DNA from: a virus
Direction: 5' to 3' (one strand)
Virus record (IMG/VR): IMGVR_UViG_3300034073_003340
Span: 62,001-126,000 of that record
DNA length: 64,000 nt
Below, in pieces: positions 44,297 to 52,171 of the stretch (within the stretch, counting starts at the first letter, position 1; each line of letters opens with the position of its first letter). The notes beneath the pieces were generated by a model. The model searched no databases and had not been told where the DNA came from. It worked only from the letters and a program-made list of their open reading frames with translations. The translations under genes and the position numbers were made by a program.

Positions 44297-44452
44297 CTAG
44301 GGACGTATTCCAGCCCCTGCGAGCAGCTTTTGAGGGTCTAGTGTGGGGTCTTGCGTAACAAGCATTGTTACGACATGATGAATCATGTCGCCATTTGCTT
44401 GGTCATAATTTTTGAGTATACGAAGAACTTTGATGAGGGTAGGTTTGTGCAT
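44297..44452 (-). CDS. Small hypothetical protein, 51 residues, TAG stop
   Basis: Starts MHKPTLIKVLRILKNYDQAN and continues GDMIHHVVTMLVTQDP, mostly helical. CGGAG lies 6 bases before the ATG. The frame ends at TAG (44297-44299), followed by two sense codons and another TAG. It fills the gap between two hairpin elements, which supports a real unit. No homologue recognised. Confidence 0.55.
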   Translation of the reverse strand: MHKPTLIKVLRILKNYDQANGDMIHHVVTMLVTQDPTLDPQKLLAGAGIRP

Positions 44453-44467
44453 TAGCACTCCGATCTA

Positions 44468-44494
44468 TGTGGGAGAGTCCTGGACTCTCCCACA
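44468..44494. repeat. Perfect 13-bp inverted repeat
   Basis: Arms tgtgggagagtcc and ggactctcccaca around a single base. It follows the stop of the VWA gene on the minus strand but lacks a T-tract, and also overlaps the leader of the small gene at 44452. It may be a terminator, RNA processing site or translation control element. Confidence 0.7.
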
Positions 44495-44517
44495 CAAAGC
44501 AACTCTCTACAGAATTC

Positions 44518-45807
44518 TTACGCCGCGCGGCGCTCGTTTTCCTTCACATAATACGCGGTCATGCCCCAGGGAGCCACGATGCTCGTGTTGCCATGGACAA
44601 TGAACAGCGTATCGCAATAGTCCTCTTCGCCCCACGTGCCGCACGGATAACCATCTGTGAACATCACGAACTTCTTGGGTTCAATGCTGTCACCGATGCC
44701 ATCGATGTCACCGAAGCCATAGCCGGCCGGATCGCGCATGAACTCCCAGTTACACTCGAACATGGTGCCACCGCCGCCCTTGGGCTCGTAGTCCATAATC
44801 TCGTCAATGTTGTTCTGTGTGAACACCTTGGGATTATAGACCTGGGTGTCGAACGTCCAAAGCGTCAGCTTGAAGTCATCGAACGTTTCCATAATGCCCT
44901 TGGTTTCCGAGAGGAAATCGCGCAGCATCTGATCGGTCATCGACCCCGAGGTATCAATACAGACCGCAACGTCGACCGTGTCCTTGAAGTTGCTGCCGGG
45001 AAGGATAACGGACGCGCCGCCACCAATACCCCACGACCGCTTGCTGGGACGGTTGAACGTATAGTCATCCTTGATAGAAGACTGAATGTGCATCTCGAGA
45101 AGAGTCCGCCAGTCCATAATGGGGTTGGTGAATTCTTCAATGAGGCGACGCACCCCTGCGGGGACCTTGCCAGCACCAACGGCCTGGGCAGCATTGATAA
45201 CAGCGGCCTTGATCTCATTACGGATCTTTTGCTTGTCCTCTTCGGTCAACTGGGGAGGACCGTCGGGACCGCCCTGGACCGTGACCGTAATGGTCTTGCC
45301 ACTGCCGTTGCCGTCGCCATCGCCGTCACCGTCGCTGCCGTCCATTTCCAAATGCTCGTCCAGAGTCATCTGAATCTTGGTCTGGTTCTGTTCCAGCAGT
45401 CGGTAAACTTCCTCAGAAGTCATTTCGTCTGTATACTTGTCATCATACAGACCGCCCTTGGGCATGTTACCCAGCTTTTCCTTGACCAGGGAATAGTTGA
45501 CGATGTAGTCATTCGCCATATTCCACAGCTTGTGTTCGCGCGAACCCTTGCGGCCAAGGTGATCATAAACACAGTGGAGGACCTCATGACCAATGAGGAA
45601 CAGCAGTTCATCAGGGGTCAGAGACTTGATAAATTCGCGATTGTAATACAGCTTGCGACCATCGGTTGCTGCCGTCTTACACCACTTGGTAGCGTCAACG
45701 AGCTCCATGCGGGTTGCGAGATTGCCGAAAAACGGCTGGTTGAAGAGGAGCCCTACTCGGGCCTGAACGATCGACTGAACGACCGGATCGGACATATTTG
45801 CTGCCAT
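44518..45807 (-). CDS. VWA-domain protein with N-terminal metallopeptidase-like motif
   Basis: 429 residues. The N-terminal domain carries HEVLH (74-78), a zincin-type motif, in LLFLIGHEVLHCVYDHLGRK (DUF2201-like). A Gly/Asp repeat linker lies at ~155-170. The C-terminal VWA-like domain has the MIDAS DTSGSM and FVMFTDGYP. This is the usual partner of MoxR-type AAA ATPases, encoded here directly upstream at 47182-45965. Such pairs remodel or insert metal centres in target proteins. AAGGAAGGATCTC precedes the ATG. Base composition is more GC-rich than flanking genes. Confidence 0.85.
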   Translation of the reverse strand: MAANMSDPVVQSIVQARVGLLFNQPFFGNLATRMELVDATKWCKTAATDGRKLYYNREFIKSLTPDELLFLIGHEVLHCVYDHLGRKGSREHKLWNMANDYIVNYSLVKEKLGNMPKGGLYDDKYTDEMTSEEVYRLLEQNQTKIQMTLDEHLEMDGSDGDGDGDGNGSGKTITVTVQGGPDGPPQLTEEDKQKIRNEIKAAVINAAQAVGAGKVPAGVRRLIEEFTNPIMDWRTLLEMHIQSSIKDDYTFNRPSKRSWGIGGGASVILPGSNFKDTVDVAVCIDTSGSMTDQMLRDFLSETKGIMETFDDFKLTLWTFDTQVYNPKVFTQNNIDEIMDYEPKGGGGTMFECNWEFMRDPAGYGFGDIDGIGDSIEPKKFVMFTDGYPCGTWGEEDYCDTLFIVHGNTSIVAPWGMTAYYVKENERRAA

Positions 45808-45903
45808 GAGATCCTTCCTTTTGTTGTATCCGCTAGTATAGCGGAAAACATCGTCGTGTCAACTTTTTAGGTGACAAGGTCAGTTGTGATTTTGTGATAA
45901 AAT

Positions 45904-45935
45904 GAAAGGGTGACCTGTTGCCAAGCCACCCTTTC
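45904..45935 (-). terminator. Hairpin between MoxR and VWA genes
   Basis: 9-bp stem gaaagggtg (45904-45912) / caccctttc (45927-45935), then ATTTTAT on the minus strand. A smaller hairpin cccgt/acggg lies at 45936-45951. It may attenuate transcription so that the ATPase is made in excess. Confidence 0.65.
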
Positions 45936-45964
45936 CCCGTTAGGCCACGGGAAGCCGTTACGGA

Positions 45965-47182
45965 TCAAGCCGCCAGGATCAGGTCCTGATACTTGTCCGA
46001 GAACTCATCCCAGTTCTTCATGCCCGACGGATCGAACTGGATCCGGAAGATCGCCAGCGCGGTCCGCGAACCCATGATGACCATTTCCGACTGGAAGTTC
46101 TTCATCATGAAGCCCAGGAAGTTGTCCACGTTGGCCGAGAACTTCTTCTTGTCCTCGGGCTTGGCGCCCTTGGCCGTCGAAGAATCATACCGGTCCTTGA
46201 GTTCGTAGCACAGAGCCGTGGTCAGAGCATACATCAGCGAGATGTCAGCGCCCTTCTTCAGTTCAGTGATCTTGCCCTCGAGAATGTCGCCGGCTGCGGG
46301 CAGGTTTGCCGCATTCTTGCGGTATTCCAGGAACTTGACCGCGATACCGTCACCGACCGAGCCGGCGATCAGGCTCATCTGAACCGTTTCAGGAATGTTG
46401 GGATCACCGCGCAGAATGTCGGAGACCATTTCCCAGGAACGCGGGGTGGGGAAGCCGCGCGACGCGCTGGTAGCTTCGAACTGGAACAGTTCGTGCTTGA
46501 AAGCGGTCAGGTAGCCGACCACCGCCTGGTGGAAACCGGTCTGCAGAGCAAAGGTCTGGAAATCCTCGAAGTCCACGCGCATTTCAATGTGCGTGAAGCG
46601 ATTCTGGAGCGGAGTGGGCATCTTGAACGTCGCGCCCTTGTCAGTCTCGCGGTTACCGGCCGCCATCACGATCACGTTATCGGGGACCACGTATTCGCCG
46701 AGGGCGCCATCGAGAACCAGCTGGTAGGAGCCGGCCTGGACCGAAGGAGCAGCGTTGGGCAGTTCGTCCAGCAGGATGATAGCACCATCGTACTTGTGAC
46801 CCATATCATCGGTGATCTGAGCCTTGCGCATGGGCGTTCCATCATCGGCAACGCCGCGCTTCGGCAGCATCTGCGGAATCGCCCATTCAACATAGGCGCG
46901 GCCGGTCATATCGTCCTTGAACGGAACCGGGATACCACGAAGGTCGGTGGGTTCCATCTGAGTCAGTCGGATATCGATGAGCTTGAAGTTCAGTTCGTCA
47001 GCGACCTGCTCGACGACCGAAGACTTGGCAATGCCAGGCGCGCCCCAGATAAACAGACCACGACGCTTCTTGCCGCGTTCTGCGTTCTCGAGGTTGACCT
47101 TGACCATATGCTTGATAGCAATCGCAGCCTCCGACGGCTTGACCGTCAGTGTGTCGATGCGCGTTGAACCCTTCTTGGACAT
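45965..47182 (-). CDS. MoxR-type AAA+ ATPase
   Basis: 405 residues from the ATG at 47180-47182, with AAAGGAG 5 bases upstream. Walker A WGAPGIAKSS (46-55), Walker B AIILLDELPNA, sensor 1 VIVMAAGNRETD and Arg finger region LQNRFTHIEMRVDF place it in the MoxR group. It forms a hexameric chaperone working with the VWA protein downstream. The gene is GC-rich with strong codon bias (ctg, atc, ggc), unlike most of the window, which may reflect high expression or a distinct origin. Confidence 0.9.
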   Translation of the reverse strand: MSKKGSTRIDTLTVKPSEAAIAIKHMVKVNLENAERGKKRRGLFIWGAPGIAKSSVVEQVADELNFKLIDIRLTQMEPTDLRGIPVPFKDDMTGRAYVEWAIPQMLPKRGVADDGTPMRKAQITDDMGHKYDGAIILLDELPNAAPSVQAGSYQLVLDGALGEYVVPDNVIVMAAGNRETDKGATFKMPTPLQNRFTHIEMRVDFEDFQTFALQTGFHQAVVGYLTAFKHELFQFEATSASRGFPTPRSWEMVSDILRGDPNIPETVQMSLIAGSVGDGIAVKFLEYRKNAANLPAAGDILEGKITELKKGADISLMYALTTALCYELKDRYDSSTAKGAKPEDKKKFSANVDNFLGFMMKNFQSEMVIMGSRTALAIFRIQFDPSGMKNWDEFSDKYQDLILAA

Positions 47183-47365
47183 TGTAACTCCTTTTGTTTG
47201 GCCTAACGGTTTGCTGTAAACCTTCACCATTACTAGCGTCAACGAAAGAGGTGTCAACCAACTTTTTTCCACTAGGTGAAGATTTTTGCCCCCGCCGTGT
47301 TTCAGCTGTTAACTGACAGGTAAGAGTTACGCAATAAAGATTTTGCGTCAGAGGTGAATTTTTCT

Positions 47366-47764
47366 TTAGCCGGAGAATGCGTTGAGGAGAATATCAAGAT
47401 CTCCTACGAGTTTGGCGCGCATGGCGAGATCGGCTTCAAAGAATGTAACGGTTATAGGTAGATAGTTGTTGGCATGCCACGGCATACTACATTGTCGATC
47501 CAGATATAAGACATGACGGCTTGAAAAGGTTTGTTGGTCAGGGAACACCACTTCAAACTTTTTGAAAAAGCTTGTCATTATTGCCAGTCCACCCTGACTC
47601 AACTGAAGTCCACATTTGGCATCATCATTCCCACCTCGGAAATTTTTAAACATCATACGGATAAGTTCATCATCCGTCATGTTTGGTATTTCATTAGCGT
47701 GCTTGACCGGATTGGCATCATATGCCTTTCTTATAGCAGCCACTATGGGATAATGTATGCTCAT
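47366..47764 (-). CDS. Hypothetical protein
   Basis: 132 residues (MSIHYPIVAAIRKAYDANPV). NMTDDELIRMMFKNFRGGND and GLQLSQGGLAIMTSFFKKFE are helical; the C-terminal half (ITVTFFEADLAMRAKLVGDL) is weakly like the FKL signature. Coupled to the upstream gene by ATGA. Function unknown. Confidence 0.65.
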   Translation of the reverse strand: MSIHYPIVAAIRKAYDANPVKHANEIPNMTDDELIRMMFKNFRGGNDDAKCGLQLSQGGLAIMTSFFKKFEVVFPDQQTFSSRHVLYLDRQCSMPWHANNYLPITVTFFEADLAMRAKLVGDLDILLNAFSG

Positions 47765-48048
47765 TCAGAAATAGGCTTGCCACCCGTTAGCTCATAGACT
47801 TTAAATTTGTCAGTCTTGAAGAGCTTGTTGAGCTTTTCAGCAAGATTGAAAGCATGACCGGGATTACTGAAACTTACCTTCTTATATTTTGGACCAGGGT
47901 AGTTTACTAGACTGTTGATCGATCTCAAATTGATCGGTTTGCCCTCAAAGAACACGGCATAGATAGCTTCAGCTTCCAACACCTGTTCGGCTTTGAAGGT
48001 CTTTGGATCAGTGTAATCCAATAGTATTCTTGGTTTTGGCCTAGACAT
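47761..48048 (-). CDS. Hypothetical protein
   Basis: 95 residues from the ATG at 48046-48048 (MSRPKPRILLDYTDP), with GAGAGG upstream; a start at 48072 would lie inside the promoter box. FEGKPINLRSINSLVNYPGP and KKVSFSNPGHAFNLAEKLNK suggest a small alpha-beta fold. Function unknown. Confidence 0.65.
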   Translation of the reverse strand: MSRPKPRILLDYTDPKTFKAEQVLEAEAIYAVFFEGKPINLRSINSLVNYPGPKYKKVSFSNPGHAFNLAEKLNKLFKTDKFKVYELTGGKPISE

Positions 48049-48073
48049 TTGCGACCTCTCTATTAAGCACATG

Positions 48074-48083
48074 GTTATTTATC
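48074..48083 (-). promoter_or_regulatory. Late-promoter-like box
   Basis: Minus-strand GATAAATAAC, 26 bases upstream of the start at 48048. Confidence 0.5.
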
Positions 48084-48087
48084 CAAC

Positions 48088-48115
48088 TTGACTCCTAATG
48101 AATATATGTTAGAGT
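48088..48115 (+). promoter_or_regulatory. Possible sigma70-like promoter for coaD
   Basis: TTGACT (48088-48093), 16-base spacer, TAGAGT (48110-48115). It faces the rightward coaD gene and sits back to back with the leftward late box. Confidence 0.4.
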
Positions 48116-48142
48116 AATCCTGATTTGGAGAGAATTTTTCTT

Positions 48143-48676
48143 ATGAGCACAATTGGACTATATGCAGGATCCTTTGATCCCATGACACGGGGACATTTGG
48201 ATATCTTGAGCAAAGCAGCTCAGACCTTTGATACAGTCCATGTGGCAGTTGGTCGCAATGCTTCCAAAAAGGGCTTCTTTGATGTAGAAACCCGAATCGT
48301 ACTGATGAAGCAGGCTGTCAATGAATGGGAGAATCCCATTCTCAAACAGGCAGTTGAAATGGGTCGTTTGACGTTTGGTCAATATGAAGGAATCAGTATT
48401 ATCAAATATGCCAACCATATTGGTGCCACTCACATTGTTAGGGGCCTCCGCCAGGCGGGCGACTTCAATGATGAGTTTGCTTTGACAGGTGCCGCTGCCT
48501 ATTTGGATGGCAATATTATCTTTACCCATTTTATTGGTAAGGAAAAATATCTGCATGTTTCAAGTAGCACTGCTCGTGAACTAGCCAGTCTGGATGAAGA
48601 TATCAGCTGGCTAGTCACCCCTAGCGTTGAAAAAGCTCTCGAGGATGAGTTTGCTGCTCGCAGACTCAACAGGTAA
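48143..48676 (+). CDS. coaD: Phosphopantetheine adenylyltransferase
   Basis: 177 residues from the ATG at 48143-48145 (MSTIGLYAGSFDPMTRGHLD), with TTTGGAGAG about 10 bases upstream; bacterial CoaD is ~160. T/HxGH motif SFDPMTRGH, central YEGISIIKYANHIGATHIVR, RGLRQAGDFNDEF and SSSTARELA (ISSTxxR-type) fit CoaD well. It converts 4'-phosphopantetheine to dephospho-CoA. One of few rightward genes in this half. A second enzyme of the superfamily is at 580-1152. Confidence 0.88.
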   Translation: MSTIGLYAGSFDPMTRGHLDILSKAAQTFDTVHVAVGRNASKKGFFDVETRIVLMKQAVNEWENPILKQAVEMGRLTFGQYEGISIIKYANHIGATHIVRGLRQAGDFNDEFALTGAAAYLDGNIIFTHFIGKEKYLHVSSSTARELASLDEDISWLVTPSVEKALEDEFAARRLNR

Positions 48677-48865
48677 ATGGAAAGATTTCTCCTCATTTTT
48701 CTAGCTATCTTTTTGCTAGTAACCATCTGCTTGGCTATCCATATTCAGATAGGTCATAAAAGAGATCTCAATTATCCAGCACGTATATTGATATTCTTGT
48801 TGACCCTATTGATGATCTTTACGTTCTATCACGTCAACCAAAGTCTGCTCACGCTGGTTGATTAG
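48677..48865 (+). CDS. Small two-span membrane protein
   Basis: 62 residues; the ATG directly follows the coaD TAA. MERFLLIFLAIFLLVTICLA is one membrane helix and ILIFLLTLLMIFTFYHV a second, with a short basic loop between. Size and topology would fit a holin or other small membrane protein, but no lysis genes adjoin. Ends in TAG and overlaps the opposing gene by 60 bases. Confidence 0.55.
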   Translation: MERFLLIFLAIFLLVTICLAIHIQIGHKRDLNYPARILIFLLTLLMIFTFYHVNQSLLTLVD

Positions 48866-49075
48866 AGAAATCATCTCCTGCCTCGTAAGGTCACCAAACC
48901 ATTTACGAGGATTACCACAACAAAAATTAGAGCAGGGATGCGGTGTTACCGCTGATCTACGAATCCAACCTGTGCGGTCCTCTGCGTGACCCCACCAACC
49001 AAGAGCGCTCGCGCGACGTTCCGCACGAGCAATAGCGCGCTCACGTTGAGCACGTCTCCAAGACCTATTTCGCAT
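48806..49075 (-). CDS. Cys-rich small protein with CCGNPRK motif
   Basis: 89 residues from the ATG at 49073-49075, with GGAGGTAAAC upstream. An Arg-rich helix (RNRSWRRAQRERAIARAERR) precedes HPCSNFCCGNPRKWFGDLTR, a motif I associate with short proteins in many phages, possibly zinc-binding. Stop codon TAG. It is in frame with the upstream phosphoesterase, whose stop is also TAG, with no other stop between them. Confidence 0.7.
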   Translation of the reverse strand: MRNRSWRRAQRERAIARAERRASALGWWGHAEDRTGWIRRSAVTPHPCSNFCCGNPRKWFGDLTRQEMISLINQREQTLVDVIERKDHQ

Positions 49076-49162
49076 GTTTACCTCCACACGCCTAGGCCCC
49101 AGCGTTAATTCGCCGGGGTCAGGGCATGTTGGGAGGTCTAAGTTCCTTGATTTCCATATTGT

Positions 49163-50035
49163 CTACTTAGTGGAAATGTCGATTTGAGTCAAGGTAAAGG
49201 GTGGATTTTCCCTTGGATAGCCGCGAGCATTATTGGCGTATATCACGCCCTCGATTTCTCGCATCTGACGATGATGAGTGTGTCCATATATCCAAAGTTT
49301 GATTTTGTTTTTGGAGTCTGCTTGGATTACCTGGTCGAGCGCAGTATTTACATAGCTGGGAGTAAGAGTATTCCAAACAATATCTCCTACCTTCCATTCC
49401 ATGAGATCCGCCCTTGGACTCATGTGAGTGGTAACCACGATAGCATGAATTGATTCGTCTTCACCGGCAATTCTTACTTGTTCGGCAAGATTGATAGCTT
49501 GGGTAGCGGCCAGACTTTCAACCGTAGAACCGTTGAAATCCAAAAAGCGAGAATCGTTGGAATATTGATTCCAAGCCCGCTTGGCAGTGAAATCGCTGAT
49601 TCCTTGGTCTTCATAAGCTCTAAAATTATACCAGCCGGTACTACCAAAGAAAGCCACCCCATCTAGAGTAAAGCTGTTATCGTCCTTTAGATAATGAACA
49701 TTATCCAAGCGACTCAATTGATTGGACAAAAATTCCATACCATGGTCAATCGACATATCATTATCATAATGATCGTGATTGCCTTCAACTACTACCACAT
49801 GCTCATATTCAGCAGATGCTGCTTCAATTACCTGGATAGTAGTGATAAGATTGTTGGATATATCACCAGCAATTACTAAGACCCGACTATCTGGATTCTT
49901 ATATTCTCTCCAATCAATATAAAGAAACAGAGACTCGTAAGGTTCACCTGACCACTTACGACTATTGGGATCATGAAGTCGAGTCTGATTGTGCCAAGCG
50001 TCAACATGAAGGTCAGAGCAGAAATCTATTTTCAT
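49163..50035 (-). CDS. Calcineurin-like metallophosphoesterase
   Basis: 290 residues. All five metal motifs are visible: CSDLHVD, IAGDISNN, EGNHDHY, TTHMSPRAD and YGHTHHR. Such enzymes hydrolyse phosphomono- or diesters in nucleotides, RNA or proteins; the substrate is unknown. ATGA overlap with the upstream gene. Ends in TAG. Confidence 0.88.
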   Translation of the reverse strand: MKIDFCSDLHVDAWHNQTRLHDPNSRKWSGEPYESLFLYIDWREYKNPDSRVLVIAGDISNNLITTIQVIEAASAEYEHVVVVEGNHDHYDNDMSIDHGMEFLSNQLSRLDNVHYLKDDNSFTLDGVAFFGSTGWYNFRAYEDQGISDFTAKRAWNQYSNDSRFLDFNGSTVESLAATQAINLAEQVRIAGEDESIHAIVVTTHMSPRADLMEWKVGDIVWNTLTPSYVNTALDQVIQADSKNKIKLWIYGHTHHRQMREIEGVIYANNARGYPRENPPFTLTQIDISTK

Positions 50036-50250
50036 TTGAAAGATCCCCCGCCTATGACAACTTCAGTTACTTCCTTGGCTTTCGAGAGCTCGTTTATTTC
50101 CCTCAATAGTTCGTTTTCTCTAACCAACATCAGGGAAAGCTCATTTGAAAGATCTTGAGCTTGATCCATTGTCATAGAAAATGCCACTGAACGTGATCGA
50201 CTCTTCTGGCGCACTGAATCAATGAAACGTCTTATAACCTGATAGTTCAC
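50032..50250 (-). CDS. Small coiled-coil hypothetical protein
   Basis: 72 residues (MNYQVIRRFIDSVRQKSRSR). Helical, with a leucine-rich coiled coil (LSNELSLMLVRENELLREIN). ATGA overlaps at both ends place it in the operon 50714 to 49163. Function unknown. Confidence 0.6.
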   Translation of the reverse strand: MNYQVIRRFIDSVRQKSRSRSVAFSMTMDQAQDLSNELSLMLVRENELLREINELSKAKEVTEVVIGGGSFK

Positions 50251-50714
50251 TTGTCTTGCCCCACCGATAAGTTGGCTTGAGTATTCAGCATACTAATGTG
50301 GTTGCTGAGTTCCAGTTTGTTACGAAAAGGTCCAACTGACTCGTATTGTTTGGTGGTACTTTCTTTGGGACAATATGCGATTGTCCAACCGTTGGGGAAT
50401 TTCAAACCCCAATATCCCGCAGCAAATATCATTCTACCACCAGTGGTATACAGTGGTGGCTTCTCGCTTTGGATCACAATATGTTCATGTTTGACTGGAT
50501 AGCCATTTATCTGGCTAACTTCATTGTCTTCTTGTCGCTGTTCCAGAGACAACTTGCCAAACTTCTTTTCAACCGCCTGGTAATCTTCAAATTCAAGACG
50601 ACTAGAAGGGCTCATAAAAAGATAGCCCTCGTCGGTTTTAAACAAAAGACCTGAAGATCCAGATGTCGTGCGAATAATCCAGCTATTGCTGGTGAGTTGG
50701 AGCATTTTGCTCAT
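50247..50714 (-). CDS. Conserved phage hypothetical protein
   Basis: 155 residues, GGAGGACTCA before the ATG. Beta-rich, with IQSEKPPLYTTGGRMIFAAG, FPNGWTIAYCPKESTTKQYE and VGPFRNKLEL, a pattern I associate with conserved proteins of T4-like phages. Function unknown. Confidence 0.65.
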   Translation of the reverse strand: MSKMLQLTSNSWIIRTTSGSSGLLFKTDEGYLFMSPSSRLEFEDYQAVEKKFGKLSLEQRQEDNEVSQINGYPVKHEHIVIQSEKPPLYTTGGRMIFAAGYWGLKFPNGWTIAYCPKESTTKQYESVGPFRNKLELSNHISMLNTQANLSVGQDK

Positions 50715-50772
50715 TGAGTCCTCCAGTTATTATATCTATCCTAACAGATATAACAACCAGAGTTCAATAAAA

Positions 50773-51099
50773 TCATGGATTCAAGGTGGGTGGAATGTCT
50801 TGACCAGTTGCTAGATACGCCGCATGAAAAATGGCTCTAGTCTGATCTCTAGTCGTGTTGGTATCCAATATGCCTCGAACAATCAAAGCGCATTGAATAA
50901 ACCCAATCCAACGACCAGTCTTATCAACAGGATTCTGTTGATTCCGGTCCATTCCAGTTTCTACCAGCCAGAGTAAATGGTCATAGTTGACTTCATCTAC
51001 TATCGGGGTGTTTCTGATAAGCTCTTCATTATCAATGATGACAGTTCTCAATTCCGTCATCACCTGCATCTGAGCATCACGAACTTCTTGGAGTATCAT
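50773..51099 (-). CDS. Conserved phage hypothetical protein
   Basis: 108 residues (MILQEVRDAQMQVMTELRTV). Helical: NYDHLLWLVETGMDRNQQNP, WIGFIQCALIVRGILDTNTT and DQTRAIFHAAYLATGQ. Similar small proteins occur in other large phages. Coupled to the upstream gene by ATGA. Function unknown. Confidence 0.65.
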   Translation of the reverse strand: MILQEVRDAQMQVMTELRTVIIDNEELIRNTPIVDEVNYDHLLWLVETGMDRNQQNPVDKTGRWIGFIQCALIVRGILDTNTTRDQTRAIFHAAYLATGQDIPPTLNP

Positions 51100-51527
51100 T
51101 TTGGTTCAATGCTTTCGGCGGGACGATAGTAGCGACCAGCTGTCTTACCATCCAGGCGATGTTCGTCATTTTTATCATTGGCCCAAGCACTTACAATGAA
51201 GCCCTCTCTAGCCAAAACGTAGGAATAATCGTAATCTTCGCTTAGGTTATGAACTCTGATGAGCATCTTTTGGATCTTGTTTAACGAGATACCAGACTCA
51301 TTTATCTGTTCATAAATCTCCACAAGAGTGTTGTTGGGATGAAAAATTTCTTCCCTCGAGGGAAGAGGAATGATACCACGACGATCTTCCATAAGCTGCT
51401 CAGCAGCATGGAACGTGACATCTACTTCCTTGATCTGGCCAACAAACTCGGCACACATTTCACCAACGTTCTCGGGGAAGAAAATCTTATTATGATAACA
51501 GCGAAGATTGATACGTGGCTTAGCCAT
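51096..51527 (-). CDS. Hypothetical protein
   Basis: 143 residues from the ATG at 51525-51527 (MAKPRINLRCYHNKIFFPEN), two bases after the CYTH gene stop. Contains VDVTFHAAEQLMEDRRGIIP and DYDYSYVLAREGFIVSAWAN, a layout of alternating helix and strand. No confident family. Co-transcribed with the CYTH enzyme. Confidence 0.6.
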   Translation of the reverse strand: MAKPRINLRCYHNKIFFPENVGEMCAEFVGQIKEVDVTFHAAEQLMEDRRGIIPLPSREEIFHPNNTLVEIYEQINESGISLNKIQKMLIRVHNLSEDYDYSYVLAREGFIVSAWANDKNDEHRLDGKTAGRYYRPAESIEPK

Positions 51528-51531
51528 AAAA

Positions 51532-52098
51532 TTAGGCGATCTCCTTGAGCAGTTGTATGACTTTAGAACGTTCACACAACTTGCGATTCTTGAACCGACC
51601 GTCATCTTCTGGTACGGCAAAAGTCAGATACTCTTTTACCAGCGGATGAAGTCGATCGGGAGGTCCTGCGTTGGCAGGCACCTCAAACTCCGCCATGGCG
51701 AGATAGATGCCTTTTTGGTCTCGGAAAAAGTCAATTTCCCAAACACCTGAAGTATTATTACATGGAAGTAGGAATCGTGTCTTTATAATTTTGTGATCAG
51801 CTTCGTCCCAAGCAAGATCAAAATCCTCCTTGGAGATTTCACTTTCAATCTCCAAACATCCTGGTTGATTGGTCAGATCATGCTTATAAGTGAATATGCG
51901 TTCAGTCTTGGGTTCATCTTGAAGTTTACCTTGGTAAATCTGCCAAGTTTTCAAACGAACTCTGCCACCCCTGCTGAGATATCCTTGCTGGATATCTACC
52001 TTGCCAGTAATAAGCCCAGGGGTGTCAATTGGGCTTAGTCTAGCCCAAAGTTCTTCAGCATCTCGAAGGACATACTTAAATTCACGTTCAATTGGCAT
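51532..52098 (-). CDS. CYTH-domain (triphosphate tunnel) enzyme
   Basis: 188 residues. The N-terminus has the ExExK signature (IEREFKY, E4/E6/K8). Later charged strands match the tunnel: IQQGYL, RVRLKT, IFTYKHD, EIESEIS, KTRFLL, WEIDFF and MAEFEVP. CYTH enzymes hydrolyse tripolyphosphate or nucleoside triphosphates, cyclise ATP, or act on RNA 5' triphosphates. The substrate is not known. It might feed phage RNA metabolism together with the end-healing enzymes. Confidence 0.82.
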   Translation of the reverse strand: MPIEREFKYVLRDAEELWARLSPIDTPGLITGKVDIQQGYLSRGGRVRLKTWQIYQGKLQDEPKTERIFTYKHDLTNQPGCLEIESEISKEDFDLAWDEADHKIIKTRFLLPCNNTSGVWEIDFFRDQKGIYLAMAEFEVPANAGPPDRLHPLVKEYLTFAVPEDDGRFKNRKLCERSKVIQLLKEIA

Positions 52099-52171
52099 TT
52101 GCGTCCTCCGTCCCTGTGAGTGTCATATGGGACCTGTAAAATCTTACGTCAATCCCTGTAGCTTCGCCTTT

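Noticed and set aside
44467-45870. 467-residue open frame on the + strand
   Set aside because: It is antisense to the well-supported VWA/metallopeptidase gene; open because of the codon bias there, with no domain or ribosome site.
46493-47167. 224-residue open frame on the + strand
   Set aside because: Antisense shadow of the MoxR ATPase gene in a GC-rich, biased-codon region.
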